A DNA stretch of 64,000 nucleotides, from positions 124,001 through 188,000 of the forward strand of contig NZ_JFCQ01000029.1 in NCBI RefSeq assembly GCF_000738265.1, written 5' to 3'. The notes below the pieces were generated by a model that saw only the letters and a list, made by a program, of their open reading frames with translations, made no database searches and was not told where the DNA came from. Shown here piece by piece: positions 1 through 9,063 of the stretch. Both the position numbers and the translations under genes were made by a program. Every line of letters starts with the position of its first letter. The first letter of the stretch is position 1. The stretch is from Corynebacterium jeikeium. Lineage in GTDB: Bacteria > Actinomycetota > Actinomycetes > Mycobacteriales > Mycobacteriaceae.

Positions 1-1
1 G

Positions 2-808
2 ATACTCATCATCGCCGGGCTCGGATTGATCACTATGGCTGGGCTGGTGAAGGTCACGGCACTGGTCGGCTTGGGCTTCGCAGGTGCGGCTCTAGCGCGC
101 TGGTTCGGCGGCCGCATCGTCGATCTGTGCAGCGCGGCCGCCGTCTGTATCGCCGTTGCTAGCGTTACCGCGGTGGCGATGTCCCTGTTGACAGGCGTGG
201 GGTTCGGCTGGATCACCTCCCAAGGCGGGGCGGCGGAGATCGTCTCCTGGATGTCCATCACCACCTCCTTAGGATTGGCCTCCGGAGCGCTGGGCGCCGT
301 CTTGGGGCTGGGCGATCACACCGATTCAGCACTGGTTGTTTCCCGCGCCCTCGGGCTTATTGTCGGCGCGCTGTGGGTAGTGCGCATGCTGTGGGCATCT
401 TTCCGCGGGCGCATCCACCCCGTGGGCGGGCTCGGCGTGTCGACCCTGATCCTGGTGTTCTTCTTCCCCGTCGTGCACCCCTGGTACTTGCTGTGGGCGA
501 TCATCCCCCTCGCCGCCTGGGCGAACCGGCGCACCTTCCACCTGATCGCCGTGGGCTACTCGGTCGTATTCAGCTTCTTCATCCTGCCCCGCGGATTATC
601 CTTGCCGACCTCGACCGTGATCTACATCTACGCCATGAGCATAGTTTTCTTCCTACTGGCAGTAGTGACATTGAAATGGATCGCCAACCTGAACGCTGAC
701 CTGGCCGAAGGCCTGACACTCCGTGCCACCGACGCGGATGAACAGTGGCGGCGCTACGTAAAGAACTCCGACAGGACTAGACTGACCAATCATGACCACA
801 AAGCCTGA
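2..808 (+). CDS. mptB: Alpha-1,6-mannopyranosyltransferase MptB, C-terminal part (5' end outside window)
   Basis: The frame is open from base 2 with no start in view, so this is the last 268 residues of a longer protein. It is a chain of hydrophobic segments, with an HPWYLLW loop near residue 158 that is typical of polyprenyl-phosphomannose-dependent GT-C glycosyltransferases of mycolate-containing Actinobacteria. MptB family members extend the alpha-1,6 mannan core of lipomannan from the periplasmic side of the membrane. The short C-terminal tail is hydrophilic. The final 17 bp overlap the ABC ATPase start, which suggests translational coupling. Identification relies on the fragment plus its neighbours: mptB followed by ABC exporter genes and ctaA is the order I recall for Corynebacterium. 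A related GT-C mannosyltransferase cannot be excluded without the N-terminus. Confidence 0.8.
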   Translation: MLIIAGLGLITMAGLVKVTALVGLGFAGAALARWFGGRIVDLCSAAAVCIAVASVTAVAMSLLTGVGFGWITSQGGAAEIVSWMSITTSLGLASGALGAVLGLGDHTDSALVVSRALGLIVGALWVVRMLWASFRGRIHPVGGLGVSTLILVFFFPVVHPWYLLWAIIPLAAWANRRTFHLIAVGYSVVFSFFILPRGLSLPTSTVIYIYAMSIVFFLLAVVTLKWIANLNADLAEGLTLRATDADEQWRRYVKNSDRTRLTNHDHKA

Positions 809-1772
809 ATCTCCGCTGGCCAGTACCTCGCCGGTCCTCAAGCTCCGGGACGTAGTTAAGACCTTCGGCGACCGTCGCGCAGTGGACGGCTTGAGTTTCG
901 ACCTGGCAGCGGGGCAGGTACTCGCGCTCATTGGGCCCAACGGTGCAGGTAAGACCACCACGGTGGAAATGTGCGAAGGCTTCCTCCGCCCCACCGAAGG
1001 AACCATTCGAGTCTTCGGCAAGGATCCGGCGGTCGCATCGGACGAGGTCCGCAGCCGCATCGGCGTGATGCTGCAAGGCGGCGGCGCGTATCCCGGAATC
1101 CGCGTGGGCGAGATGATGCGGCTGGTGGCGTCGTACTCAAAAAACCCTCTAGACCCGGACTGGTTACTGAAGACCGTCGGCTTGGATGGGCACGAGAAAA
1201 CGCCGTATCGCCGCTTGTCGGGCGGGCAGCAGCAGCGTCTGAGCCTCGCCTGCGCGCTGGTCGGCCGCCCCGAGCTGGTGTTCCTGGACGAACCGACCGC
1301 GGGCCTCGACGCGCAATCGCGCCTGGCTGTGTGGGACCTCGTGGCGTCGCTGAAACGCGATGGCGTGGCGGTGGTGCTGACCACGCACCTGATGGATGAG
1401 GCCGAAGCGCTGGCCGACCAGGTGGTCATCATCGATTCGGGGCGCATCGTCGCATCCGGTACGACGGAGGAGATGACGTCTCGCCGAAGCCCGCACTCGC
1501 GCGCCGCGTGGCTGTCGGTGCAGGTAGATATGGACGCCCCACTCCCCGACGTCGCCACCGCGATCGCCCAGCGCACGGCGGCGCAGGTGAACGTGGAAGA
1601 GCTGCGCCCCCGCCACTTCAAGGTGGAAGCCGACGAGCTGAATCCCGCGCTGATCGCAGCGGTGACCGCGGCTTTCGCCGACCTCAACGTCATGATTCGC
1701 CAGCTGGAAGCCAACCGACAGTCCCTGGAGGACGTCTTCCTCTCTATCACCGGAAAGGACATCCGCTCATGA
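792..1772 (+). CDS. ABC transporter ATP-binding protein
   Basis: A 326-residue cytoplasmic ATPase. Walker A is GPNGAGKTT at 48-56, the Q-loop is Gln95, the signature LSGGQ is at 142-146, Walker B with the catalytic glutamate is at 162-168 (LVFLDEP), the D-loop GLD follows, and the H-loop is His199. The C-terminal 100 residues form the extra domain common in ABC-2 exporter ATPases of the CcmA/DrrA type. The start ATG lies inside the 3' end of mptB, and the stop overlaps the start of the permease gene as ATGA, so the two form one exporter. The substrate is unknown. The same gene pair sits beside mptB in related genomes as I recall, which hints at an envelope role, but that is inference. Confidence 0.93.
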   Translation: MTTKPESPLASTSPVLKLRDVVKTFGDRRAVDGLSFDLAAGQVLALIGPNGAGKTTTVEMCEGFLRPTEGTIRVFGKDPAVASDEVRSRIGVMLQGGGAYPGIRVGEMMRLVASYSKNPLDPDWLLKTVGLDGHEKTPYRRLSGGQQQRLSLACALVGRPELVFLDEPTAGLDAQSRLAVWDLVASLKRDGVAVVLTTHLMDEAEALADQVVIIDSGRIVASGTTEEMTSRRSPHSRAAWLSVQVDMDAPLPDVATAIAQRTAAQVNVEELRPRHFKVEADELNPALIAAVTAAFADLNVMIRQLEANRQSLEDVFLSITGKDIRS

Positions 1773-2560
1773 GCACCACGAGTCGCTTCGAGCCGGGCTT
1801 CTTTGCCCCCGCACCCGCCCAGGCGAAGTCCGCGGATATCGTCAAGGCGCAAGCCAAGATCGAATCGCTGCTGTTTCTGCGCCACGGCGAGCAGCAGTTG
1901 CTCTCTATGGTCATTCCGCTGGGACTGTTGATTGGTTTGACGCTGATTCCAGGCGATGACGCATCCCACTCTGTGACCAGGGTGTTTCCCATGGCTTTGG
2001 CGATTGCTCTGATGGGTGCCGGATTCACGGGCCAGGCCATCGCGGTGGCCTTCGACCGGCGCTACGGGGCTTTAAAACGTATCGGCGCTGCTGGCGTGCC
2101 GACGTGGGCGTTGATCGGCGGCAAGGTCGTCGCCGTCTGCATCGTGGTGTTGCTGCAGGTACTGGTGCTTTCCATAGCCTCTGTGCTGCTGGGGTGGCAG
2201 CCGGAGCTGGCGGGTTTGCCAGCCGCTGTGTTGACGGCTGTACTCGGGGTGGCGGCGTTCACTAGCTTGGGGCTGCTGCTGGGCGGAACCCTCAGTTCAG
2301 AGATGGTACTGGCCTTGGGCAACACCATCTGGTTCGTCCTATTGGGCGCCGCGGTCTACGCCACGATGACCACTCCTGCGGGCGAGGACGTGCACTCCTG
2401 GCTACTGGCAGTTCCCTCCGTGGCACTGACCGAGGCGTTCCACACGGCAGTGACTGCTGGGGGCGTGAGCTGGGTTGCGTGGTTGAGCCTGCTGGCGTGG
2501 GCGATCGTGGGAGCCGCGGCCGCGTTGCAGCTCTTCCGCTTCACCATGGACAGTGACTAG
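1769..2560 (+). CDS. ABC-2 type transporter permease
   Basis: A 263-residue protein whose ATG overlaps the ATPase stop codon by four bases (ATGA). After a hydrophilic N-terminus of about 45 residues there are about six hydrophobic segments, starting with a segment containing SMVIPLGLLIGLTLI and ending in one containing WLSLLAWAIVGAAAAL. This is the ABC-2 half-permease architecture, and it would act with the preceding ATPase as an exporter. The reading frame continues upstream of this ATG but overlaps the ATPase there, so the overlapping ATG is preferred. The substrate cannot be read from the sequence. Heme or cell-wall precursors are possibilities because of the flanking ctaA and mptB. Confidence 0.88.
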   Translation: MSTTSRFEPGFFAPAPAQAKSADIVKAQAKIESLLFLRHGEQQLLSMVIPLGLLIGLTLIPGDDASHSVTRVFPMALAIALMGAGFTGQAIAVAFDRRYGALKRIGAAGVPTWALIGGKVVAVCIVVLLQVLVLSIASVLLGWQPELAGLPAAVLTAVLGVAAFTSLGLLLGGTLSSEMVLALGNTIWFVLLGAAVYATMTTPAGEDVHSWLLAVPSVALTEAFHTAVTAGGVSWVAWLSLLAWAIVGAAAALQLFRFTMDSD

Positions 2561-2616
2561 CGGCAATTAGTTCCGCGACATGCGCTTCCATTAGTCTGGA
2601 AGACGTGGTTGAGACT

Positions 2617-3687
2617 ATGAAACAACGCGCCGCGGAGGAATCGAATTCCTTCGCGAAGGCGCTGCTGAAACTGTACGCATTCGTGTATGCGGCCGACCGC
2701 AAGTACGGTTTTCCCCGCCCCGTGACCGCGCCGACGATTCATCGCCAAAGGCTCTTTGCCATCATCCTTTTGGCCTGCCAGACCGGCATCACTTTCACGG
2801 GCGCGCTCGTGCGCGTGACGGGATCTGGCTTGGGGTGCTCTACCTGGCCGCAATGCCAGCCGGGTTCGCTGTTCCCCGTCGCCGGATCGGCCCCGTGGGT
2901 GCACCAGATCATCGAGTTCGGCAACCGAACGCTGACCTTTGTGCTGTCCATTGCAGCTCTCGTGTGCTTTATTTCCGTGGTGCGCGCCGCTCGCCGCACC
3001 CCTATTCTGCACCTGGCTTTCATCCAGGGCATCGGCATTATCGTGCAGGCAGTACTAGGTGGCATCACCGTGCGCATGGACCTGATGTGGTGGACCGTTG
3101 CACTGCACTTCCTGCCCAGTATGCTGCTGGTATTCCTGGCGGCGAAACTTGTCGTGCGCATCGGTGAGCCCGACGACGGGGAAATGCAGCCACTGATGCC
3201 CCGCGCGTTACGCCTGCTGACCGACGGATCCGCGCTGAGCCTGGCAATCGTCCTGATTACCGGCACCCTGGTGACTGGCGCAGGCCCCCACGCCGGCGAC
3301 GAGGCCATCCTGCCGGAACACCGCCTGCAGGTTCCGCTGATCGACATGGCACACGTCCACGCGGGCTTCATGTACCTGTACCTGGGCCTTACCATTGGCC
3401 TGCTGGCGGGCGTGTTCGCCCTGAACCTGGAGCATCGCATAAAAACCGCCGCCTACTGGGTGATCGGCGCGATCATCCTGCAGGCTGCCATCGGCATCAT
3501 GCAGTACTGGCTCGGGGTGCCCCGCTGGTCCGTTCCGTTGCACGTCATCGGATCCGGCCTCACTACCGCCGCCACCGGATTCCTGTGGGCGCTGAAGTCC
3601 CGCTACAGCGGTGGCAACGCCAGCCACACGGGCACCACCACCGGCGATAGTCAGCGCCACGAGGCTGTGAACGCCAAAGACGGCTAA
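2617..3687 (+). CDS. ctaA: Heme A synthase (COX15/CtaA)
   Basis: An integral membrane protein that converts heme O to heme A for the aa3-type cytochrome c oxidase. There are about eight hydrophobic segments. The first extracytoplasmic loop carries the cysteine pair of CtaA (GLGC...PQC, residues 74 and 80), and histidines sit at the ends of helices (for example MAHVHAGF and LHFLPS), as expected for heme ligands. An in-frame GTG four codons upstream (2605) is possible. The ATG is preferred because the weak purine-rich stretch GGAAGA would be too close to the GTG. ctaB, which makes the heme O substrate, lies about 1.9 kb away on the opposite strand, separated by an unrelated membrane gene. Confidence 0.92.
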   Translation: MKQRAAEESNSFAKALLKLYAFVYAADRKYGFPRPVTAPTIHRQRLFAIILLACQTGITFTGALVRVTGSGLGCSTWPQCQPGSLFPVAGSAPWVHQIIEFGNRTLTFVLSIAALVCFISVVRAARRTPILHLAFIQGIGIIVQAVLGGITVRMDLMWWTVALHFLPSMLLVFLAAKLVVRIGEPDDGEMQPLMPRALRLLTDGSALSLAIVLITGTLVTGAGPHAGDEAILPEHRLQVPLIDMAHVHAGFMYLYLGLTIGLLAGVFALNLEHRIKTAAYWVIGAIILQAAIGIMQYWLGVPRWSVPLHVIGSGLTTAATGFLWALKSRYSGGNASHTGTTTGDSQRHEAVNAKDG

Positions 3688-3738
3688 TATACAGAGTCCA
3701 GGGTTATTGTCTAGCTGACAGCGACGAGGGGTCGAACC

Positions 3739-4533
3739 ATGACTCAGCCGACGCGCATGCCGCGCACCACACTGAAGTTCAACTCGGGGGTCGATACTCC
3801 ACTGGTGCCTGAACGGGGCGAACGCTACTACTCCACCCCCAACCCGATGCGGGATAGCAGCGGAGCCTTTGAAGCAATAAAGGCAGCGGGTCCGCGGCCT
3901 TACGCTCGGGACCTGCCGGGTAGCCTGATTATCTTCCTGGTCGTTGGGCTCTTCGGTGCCGTCTTCGCTGCTATTGGCCTCATGCTGATTCTCAGCAAAC
4001 TTCGCCGTGGGGATGCAATGGCCGACAGTCTCCGTCTTACGGATACGGTCTTTTTCATCGTTGGAATGGTCTTCGTCGTTGTCGCGGTCTACTCGATCTC
4101 CAGAGCCCTAGCACGACGCAGGCGAATCGTCACCGCCTGGAAGAATGGCTGGATCGACTACTACCCGGCGCTGGTTGGACAGGTCTATCATTGCCGCACC
4201 GCAAGGCGAGAAAGCGAATCTTCAGGCTCAACGTTCTATTACTACTATCGGGCGCCTCTCCACGTGCTTTACCCTGATGGCTCGTTCCGGCAGATGCACT
4301 CCTTTGAGTTTGAGATGAAGCGCAAGCCCGACTGGTATCGCACCCGTTTTAATATGGCCTCATCGGCGGAAACTGCTGTCGCGGATGGTCTGAACAATAA
4401 CGGTTGGGCGATTGTCGGTATCAGTCGTCGACCCGGGCAAACCCATGCGGAGCTCGATTCCGGGCTCACGAAGAAACAGTGCGAAGCCGTATTCAACCTC
4501 GCCGAGCGCAATTGGCTCAGGGCGGCTTGGTGA
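3739..4533 (+). CDS. Membrane protein of unknown function
   Basis: A 264-residue protein that I do not recognise. A hydrophilic N-terminus of about 60 residues is followed by two hydrophobic segments at about 62-85 and 103-121, an Arg-rich stop (RRRR near 126-129), and a soluble C-terminal domain of about 135 residues with aromatic clusters (YYYYR near 175-179). The layout, two helices then a small beta-rich-looking domain, recalls DUF3592-type membrane proteins, but no diagnostic motif is visible. The ATG follows a good ribosome site, GAGGGG, at eight bases. The gene sits between ctaA and ctaB, where related genomes have other content as far as I recall. Its G+C is slightly lower than that of its neighbours, which fits a strain-variable insertion. 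Confidence 0.72.
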   Translation: MTQPTRMPRTTLKFNSGVDTPLVPERGERYYSTPNPMRDSSGAFEAIKAAGPRPYARDLPGSLIIFLVVGLFGAVFAAIGLMLILSKLRRGDAMADSLRLTDTVFFIVGMVFVVVAVYSISRALARRRRIVTAWKNGWIDYYPALVGQVYHCRTARRESESSGSTFYYYYRAPLHVLYPDGSFRQMHSFEFEMKRKPDWYRTRFNMASSAETAVADGLNNNGWAIVGISRRPGQTHAELDSGLTKKQCEAVFNLAERNWLRAAW

Positions 4534-4543
4534 TCTTAGCCGT

Positions 4544-4577
4544 GATCCTAGGTCGCGATGCTAGGTCGCTATGCTAG
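4544..4577. repeat. 13-bp tandem repeat between convergent genes
   Basis: Two consecutive 13-bp units (GATCCTAGGTCGC and GATGCTAGGTCGC) are followed by a third partial unit (TATGCTAG) that runs into the ctaB stop codon. They fill the gap between the unknown membrane gene and ctaB. The first unit contains the palindrome CCTAGG. No terminator structure is evident. Confidence 0.75.
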
Positions 4578-5554
4578 CCGAGCACAGCCTCGGCGAGCGT
4601 CTGCCAGCCCAGCACGGCATCAACGGACAGAGCCACGAACAGTAGCGACAGGTAGTTGTTCGACAGGAAGAACAGCTGCATCGGCTTGACCGGGGTGCCG
4701 TTTTTCACGCCACGGTGCAGCAGATGCGCCTTGATAATGAACCAGGCGCCGGACAGCACAGCCGCTGCCAGGTAGATCCAGCTAGCGGCGGGAACCAGCA
4801 GCAGCGAAGTGATCACGGTCGCCCAGGTGTAGGCCAGGATCTGGCGCGTGACCTCCAGAGGCGGCTTGACGACGGGCATCATGGGCACGCCCGCGGCCTC
4901 ATAGTCCTCGCGGTAACGCATTCCCAAAGCCCAGGTATGCGGCGGCGTCCAAAAGAAAATAACCATGAACAGAATCAGCGCCTGAGCCCACGAAGACCAC
5001 CCCGCGCCAAAGGCACCGCCGTTGTTATCCGTGATGACGGCCCAGCCGACAACCACCGGCATGCAGCCCGCAGCGCCACCCCAAATGACGTTCTGCCAGG
5101 TACGGCGCTTCAGCCACTTCGTGTACACGTACACGTAGAACCAGTTCGTCAGAACGATAAACCCAGCGGCCAGCCACGAGTGGCACAAAAAGCCCAGCCA
5201 CAGCACCGAGGCGATCAGCAACACCCAGGCGAAAACGCGGGCCTCGTTGACCGACACGGTTTGGCGAGCGGTCGGACGGCGGCGAGTACGGCGCATCAGC
5301 TGGTCGATGTCGTGGTCGACCACGTTATTGAACGTGTTGGCCGCGCCAGCACCCATCCAGCCGCCGATGAGGGTCAACAGGATCAGACCGAAGTTCACTT
5401 CGCCGCGCGCTGCCTGCAACATCGCAGGGATCGTGGCCACCAGCAACAGCTCGATGACCCGGGGTTTGGTCAATGCTATGTATGCCTTGGCCGTCTCAGC
5501 GAACGTCTTCACCGGCTGCCTCGCCTCCAACTTCTCGGAAAATGCAGTGCACAC
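4574..5554 (-). CDS. ctaB: Protoheme IX farnesyltransferase (heme O synthase)
   Basis: A 326-residue UbiA-superfamily membrane prenyltransferase that adds a farnesyl group to heme B to give heme O. The first Asp-rich motif, NNVVDHDID at 76-84, is intact in the loop after the second membrane segment. A second acidic loop with [13 protein letters not shown] lies in the second half, and there are about nine hydrophobic segments. The chosen start is GTG at 5554, which gives an N-terminus of usual length. A GTG at 5512, after a GGAGG, is an alternative. The gene is divergent from tkt across about 235 bp, and the product feeds CtaA. Confidence 0.93.
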   Translation of the reverse strand: MCTAFSEKLEARQPVKTFAETAKAYIALTKPRVIELLLVATIPAMLQAARGEVNFGLILLTLIGGWMGAGAANTFNNVVDHDIDQLMRRTRRRPTARQTVSVNEARVFAWVLLIASVLWLGFLCHSWLAAGFIVLTNWFYVYVYTKWLKRRTWQNVIWGGAAGCMPVVVGWAVITDNNGGAFGAGWSSWAQALILFMVIFFWTPPHTWALGMRYREDYEAAGVPMMPVVKPPLEVTRQILAYTWATVITSLLLVPAASWIYLAAAVLSGAWFIIKAHLLHRGVKNGTPVKPMQLFFLSNNYLSLLFVALSVDAVLGWQTLAEAVLG

Positions 5555-5789
5555 TGCAGTCTATCTGTATCGCGTCTTACGCTACCCGAGCGTGCAGCGC
5601 AGGCCGAAACCCGACCGGCACACGCCCATCTAGATGTAGTCGGCTGAGGTTCCTCTTAAGTTCCCAGCAGGGAGAAAAAACTTTCTTACAGAATTAGAAA
5701 CGATTCTCTGCGCCCACTGGCCACGGCAAGCTGTCGCGACCACTAGTATGTATGAGGAATTGAGCTTGATGAAGAAAGGGCAACTGACA

Positions 5790-7880
5790 GTGACTCTCTC
5801 CCCAGAACAGCAGGCACTTACCGTGCGCAACTACCCGGCGGACTGGACGGAGACCGACACGCGCGCGGTCGACCTGGCTCGCGTGCTGGCCGCGGATGCC
5901 GTGGAAAAGTGCGGTTCCGGCCACCCGGGCACGGCGATGAGCCTCGCTCCCCTGGCTTACACCCTCTACCAGCGCGTCCTGCGCCACGACCCGAAGGACG
6001 TGCACTGGGTAGGTAGGGATCGCTTTGTTCTCTCGGCCGGTCACTCTTCCCTGACCCAGTACATCCAGCTTTACCTGGGTGGCTTCGGGCTGGAGCTCGA
6101 AGATCTGCAGACTCTGCGCACCTGGGGCTCCAAGACCCCGGGCCACCCGGAGGTGCACCACACTGACGGTGTGGAGATTACGACCGGTCCGCTTGGCCAG
6201 GGTCTGGCTTCCGCGGTGGGTATGGCTATGGCTTCCCGCCGTGAGCGCGCGCTGTTCGACCCTGAGACCCCCGCCGGCGAGTCCCCGTTTGACCACTTCA
6301 TCTACGTCATTGCTTCCGACGGCGACGTGCAGGAGGGCGTAACCTCTGAGGCTTCGTCGCTGGCCGGTACCCAGCAGCTGGGTAACCTCATTGTCTTCTG
6401 GGACGACAACGGCATTTCCATCGAGGATCAGACCCAGATCGCCTTCACCGAGGACGTCGTGGCCCGCTACGCCTCGTACGGCTGGCAGACCCTGGAGGTC
6501 ACCGGTGAGGACGTCGAGGGGATTCTGGACGCCGTCAAGCGCGCCAAGGCCGAGACCTCCCGTCCGACTTTCATCCGCCTCAGCAGCGTGATCGCCTACC
6601 CCGCACCGACGAAGATGGACACCGGCGCATCCCACGGCGCTGCCCTGGGCGCAGAGGAAATCACCGGCATCAAGCAGGCGCTGGACTTCCCCGACGAGCC
6701 GTTCCCGGTAGAGGACAACGTAATCGCCCACACCCGCAGTCTGGTCGAGCGCGGCGCGGAGGCGCACAAGCAGTGGCAGGTTCTTTTTGACGCCTGGGCG
6801 GAGAACAACCCGGAGAACAAAGCCCTGTTTGACCGCCTGTACTCCCGCGAGCTCCCGGAGGACTTCGCCGCGGAGGTTCCCAGCTGGGACGCTGGCGAGT
6901 CCCTGGCCACCCGCAAGGCCTCCGAGGCTACCCTGCAGGCCCTGGGCAAGACTCTGCCGGAACTGTGGGGTGGCTCCGCCGACCTGGCCGGCTCTACCAA
7001 CACGATCATCAAGGGCGAGCCGAGCTTCGGCCCGGAGGCCATCACCACCCGTAGCTTCACGACCGAGCCGGGCGGCCGCAACCTGCACTTCGGTATCCGC
7101 GAGCACGGCATGGTCGCCATCCTGAACGGCATTGCCCTGCACGGTCCCACCCGCCCGTACGGCGCGACCTTCCTACAGTTCTCCGACTACGCCCGCGGTG
7201 CGGTGCGCCTGGGCGCGTTGATGAAGACCGACGTCTACCACGTCTGGACCCACGACTCGATCGGCCTGGGCGAGGACGGCCCGACCCACCAGCCGGTCGA
7301 GCACCTGGCATCCCTTCGCGCAATCCCCCACCTGGCTGTCATCCGCCCGGCGGATGCCAACGAGACCGCTGCCGGCTGGGTTGCTGCGATCAAGGCTGAA
7401 GAGTCGCCCAAGGCACTGATCCTGACCCGCCAGAACGTTCCGGTTTTGGAAGGCACGAAGGACAAGGCTGCCGAAGGCGTGGCTCGCGGTGCCTACGTGC
7501 TGGTCGAGGAATCCACCGAAACCCCGGAGGTCATCCTGTTGGCCACCGGTTCTGAGGTTCAGCTGGCTGTCGAGGCCGCCAAGGAGCTGGAGAACCAGGG
7601 CGTGGGCACCCGCGTGGTTTCCATGCCGGTGATGGAATGGTTCCTCGAGCAGGATGCCGAGTATCAGGAGCAGGTGCTGCCTAGCTCCGTCACCGCCCGT
7701 GTCTCCGTCGAGGCCGGAATCTCGATGCCGTGGCACCGCTTCGTCGGCCTGAACGGTCGCACCGTTTCCTTGGAGCACTACGGTGCGTCCGCGGATTACC
7801 AGACCCTCTACCGCGAGTTCGGCATCACCGCCGAGGCCGTCGTCGCAGCAGCTCACGACTCCATTGCCGCCAACCAGTAA
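5790..7880 (+). CDS. tkt: Transketolase
   Basis: A thiamine-diphosphate enzyme of the non-oxidative pentose-phosphate pathway that also supplies erythrose-4-phosphate for aromatic synthesis. The GTG at 5790 gives 696 residues, close to the roughly 700 of the corynebacterial enzyme, begins [16 protein letters not shown], and is preceded by GAAAGGG at nine bases. In-frame ATGs at 5769 (behind GAGGAA) and 5748 are alternatives. Visible motifs are SGHPGTAMS at about 43-51, GPLGQG, the diphosphate/Mg loop SDGDVQEG near 176-183 with the following Asn-containing WDDN, and the pyrimidine-domain HFGIREHGM. This is the first gene of tkt-tal-zwf-opcA-pgl. A TAGTATGTAT stretch just upstream could be a -10 element. 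Confidence 0.96.
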   Translation: MTLSPEQQALTVRNYPADWTETDTRAVDLARVLAADAVEKCGSGHPGTAMSLAPLAYTLYQRVLRHDPKDVHWVGRDRFVLSAGHSSLTQYIQLYLGGFGLELEDLQTLRTWGSKTPGHPEVHHTDGVEITTGPLGQGLASAVGMAMASRRERALFDPETPAGESPFDHFIYVIASDGDVQEGVTSEASSLAGTQQLGNLIVFWDDNGISIEDQTQIAFTEDVVARYASYGWQTLEVTGEDVEGILDAVKRAKAETSRPTFIRLSSVIAYPAPTKMDTGASHGAALGAEEITGIKQALDFPDEPFPVEDNVIAHTRSLVERGAEAHKQWQVLFDAWAENNPENKALFDRLYSRELPEDFAAEVPSWDAGESLATRKASEATLQALGKTLPELWGGSADLAGSTNTIIKGEPSFGPEAITTRSFTTEPGGRNLHFGIREHGMVAILNGIALHGPTRPYGATFLQFSDYARGAVRLGALMKTDVYHVWTHDSIGLGEDGPTHQPVEHLASLRAIPHLAVIRPADANETAAGWVAAIKAEESPKALILTRQNVPVLEGTKDKAAEGVARGAYVLVEESTETPEVILLATGSEVQLAVEAAKELENQGVGTRVVSMPVMEWFLEQDAEYQEQVLPSSVTARVSVEAGISMPWHRFVGLNGRTVSLEHYGASADYQTLYREFGITAEAVVAAAHDSIAANQ

Positions 7881-7908
7881 CCCAGTAACTAGGACTGATT
7901 CTTTTACC

Positions 7909-9021
7909 ATGAGCACCCCCGCCAACATCGACGCGCTCGCCAATGCCGGCACCTCCGTGTGGCTGGACGATCTCTCCCGGGATCGCCTGCGCTCCGGCAA
8001 CCTCGCCGAGGTCATTGAGAATAAGGGTGTGGTCGGCGTGACCACCAACCCCGCAATCTTCGCCAATGCGATGTCCCAGGGCACGGCCTACGATGAGCAG
8101 CTTCAGCAGCTCGCCGCCGCAGGCACCCATGCCGATACCGCCGTGTTTGAGATGGCGGCCGACGACGTCGCGGAAGCGTGCGATGTGTTCCTCCCCATCT
8201 ACGAGCGCACCAACGGCGTGGACGGCCGGGTGTCGCTGGAAGTCGATCCGCGCCTGGCCAAAGAGCGCGAGGCGACCGTCATTCAGGCTCGCGAACTGGC
8301 CGCCAAGGTCGGACGCGAGAACCTGATGATTAAGATCCCCGCGACCGAGGAGTGCCTGCCTGCCATTGCCGATGTGCTGGCCGAAGGCATCAGCGTCAAC
8401 GTCACCCTCATCTTCTCCGTCTCCCGCTACATTCAGGTGATGGAGGCCTTCATCGAGGGCATGTCCCGGGCGGCAGACGCGGGGAAGAACCTGACGAAGA
8501 TCCACTCCGTGGCCAGCTTCTTTGTCTCCCGCGTAGACACCGAAATCGACAAGCGCCTCGATGAGATCGGCACCGACGCAGCCCTGGCACTCAAGGGCAA
8601 GGCGGGCGTGGCTAACGCGCAGCTGGCCTACGCTGCTTTCGAGGACACCCTGCTGAATAACCCCGCCTGGAATGCGCTGGCTGAGAAGGGAGCGCCGGTG
8701 CAGCGTCCGCTGTGGGCGTCCACCTCAGTAAAGAACCCCGAGTACCCAGACACCCTGTACGTCACCGAACTGGCCGGGCCGCACACGGTCAACACGATGC
8801 CGGAGAACACGCTGGACGCGACGATCGATCACGGCGAGGTCCGCGGCGATACCCTATCCGGCACGACCGATTCCGCCCGCGCAGTGTTCGCCGCGCTGGA
8901 CGAGGCTGGGGTGAACCTGGCCGAGGTGTGGACTGTGCTGGAAAACGAGGGAGTGGAGAAGTTCGTGGACTCTTGGAACGAACTGCTGGGTACCCTCGCC
9001 GCGCAGCTAGACGCGAAATAA
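7909..9021 (+). CDS. tal: Transaldolase
   Basis: A 370-residue class I aldolase-type enzyme that moves a dihydroxyacetone unit between sedoheptulose-7-phosphate and glyceraldehyde-3-phosphate. The Schiff-base lysine is Lys142 in MIKIPAT. Other family features are GVTTNPAIF near 43-51 and [11 protein letters not shown]. The ATG is 28 bp after the tkt stop. The frame is open further upstream inside tkt, but the homologous N-terminus [14 protein letters not shown] begins here. It is the second gene of the pentose-phosphate operon. Confidence 0.96.
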   Translation: MSTPANIDALANAGTSVWLDDLSRDRLRSGNLAEVIENKGVVGVTTNPAIFANAMSQGTAYDEQLQQLAAAGTHADTAVFEMAADDVAEACDVFLPIYERTNGVDGRVSLEVDPRLAKEREATVIQARELAAKVGRENLMIKIPATEECLPAIADVLAEGISVNVTLIFSVSRYIQVMEAFIEGMSRAADAGKNLTKIHSVASFFVSRVDTEIDKRLDEIGTDAALALKGKAGVANAQLAYAAFEDTLLNNPAWNALAEKGAPVQRPLWASTSVKNPEYPDTLYVTELAGPHTVNTMPENTLDATIDHGEVRGDTLSGTTDSARAVFAALDEAGVNLAEVWTVLENEGVEKFVDSWNELLGTLAAQLDAK

Positions 9022-9063
9022 TCCCCTAACGACAAACCGAACCCCACAGAGGACTCTAGACAA

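Noticed and set aside
653-1969. Minus-strand open frame of 438 codons opposite the ABC ATPase
   Set aside because: The opposite strand encodes a complete ABC ATPase with Walker A, signature and Walker B, and this frame has no motif.
5694-7142. Minus-strand open frame of 482 codons opposite tkt
   Set aside because: Shadow of transketolase. It would also overlap the whole pentose-phosphate promoter region.
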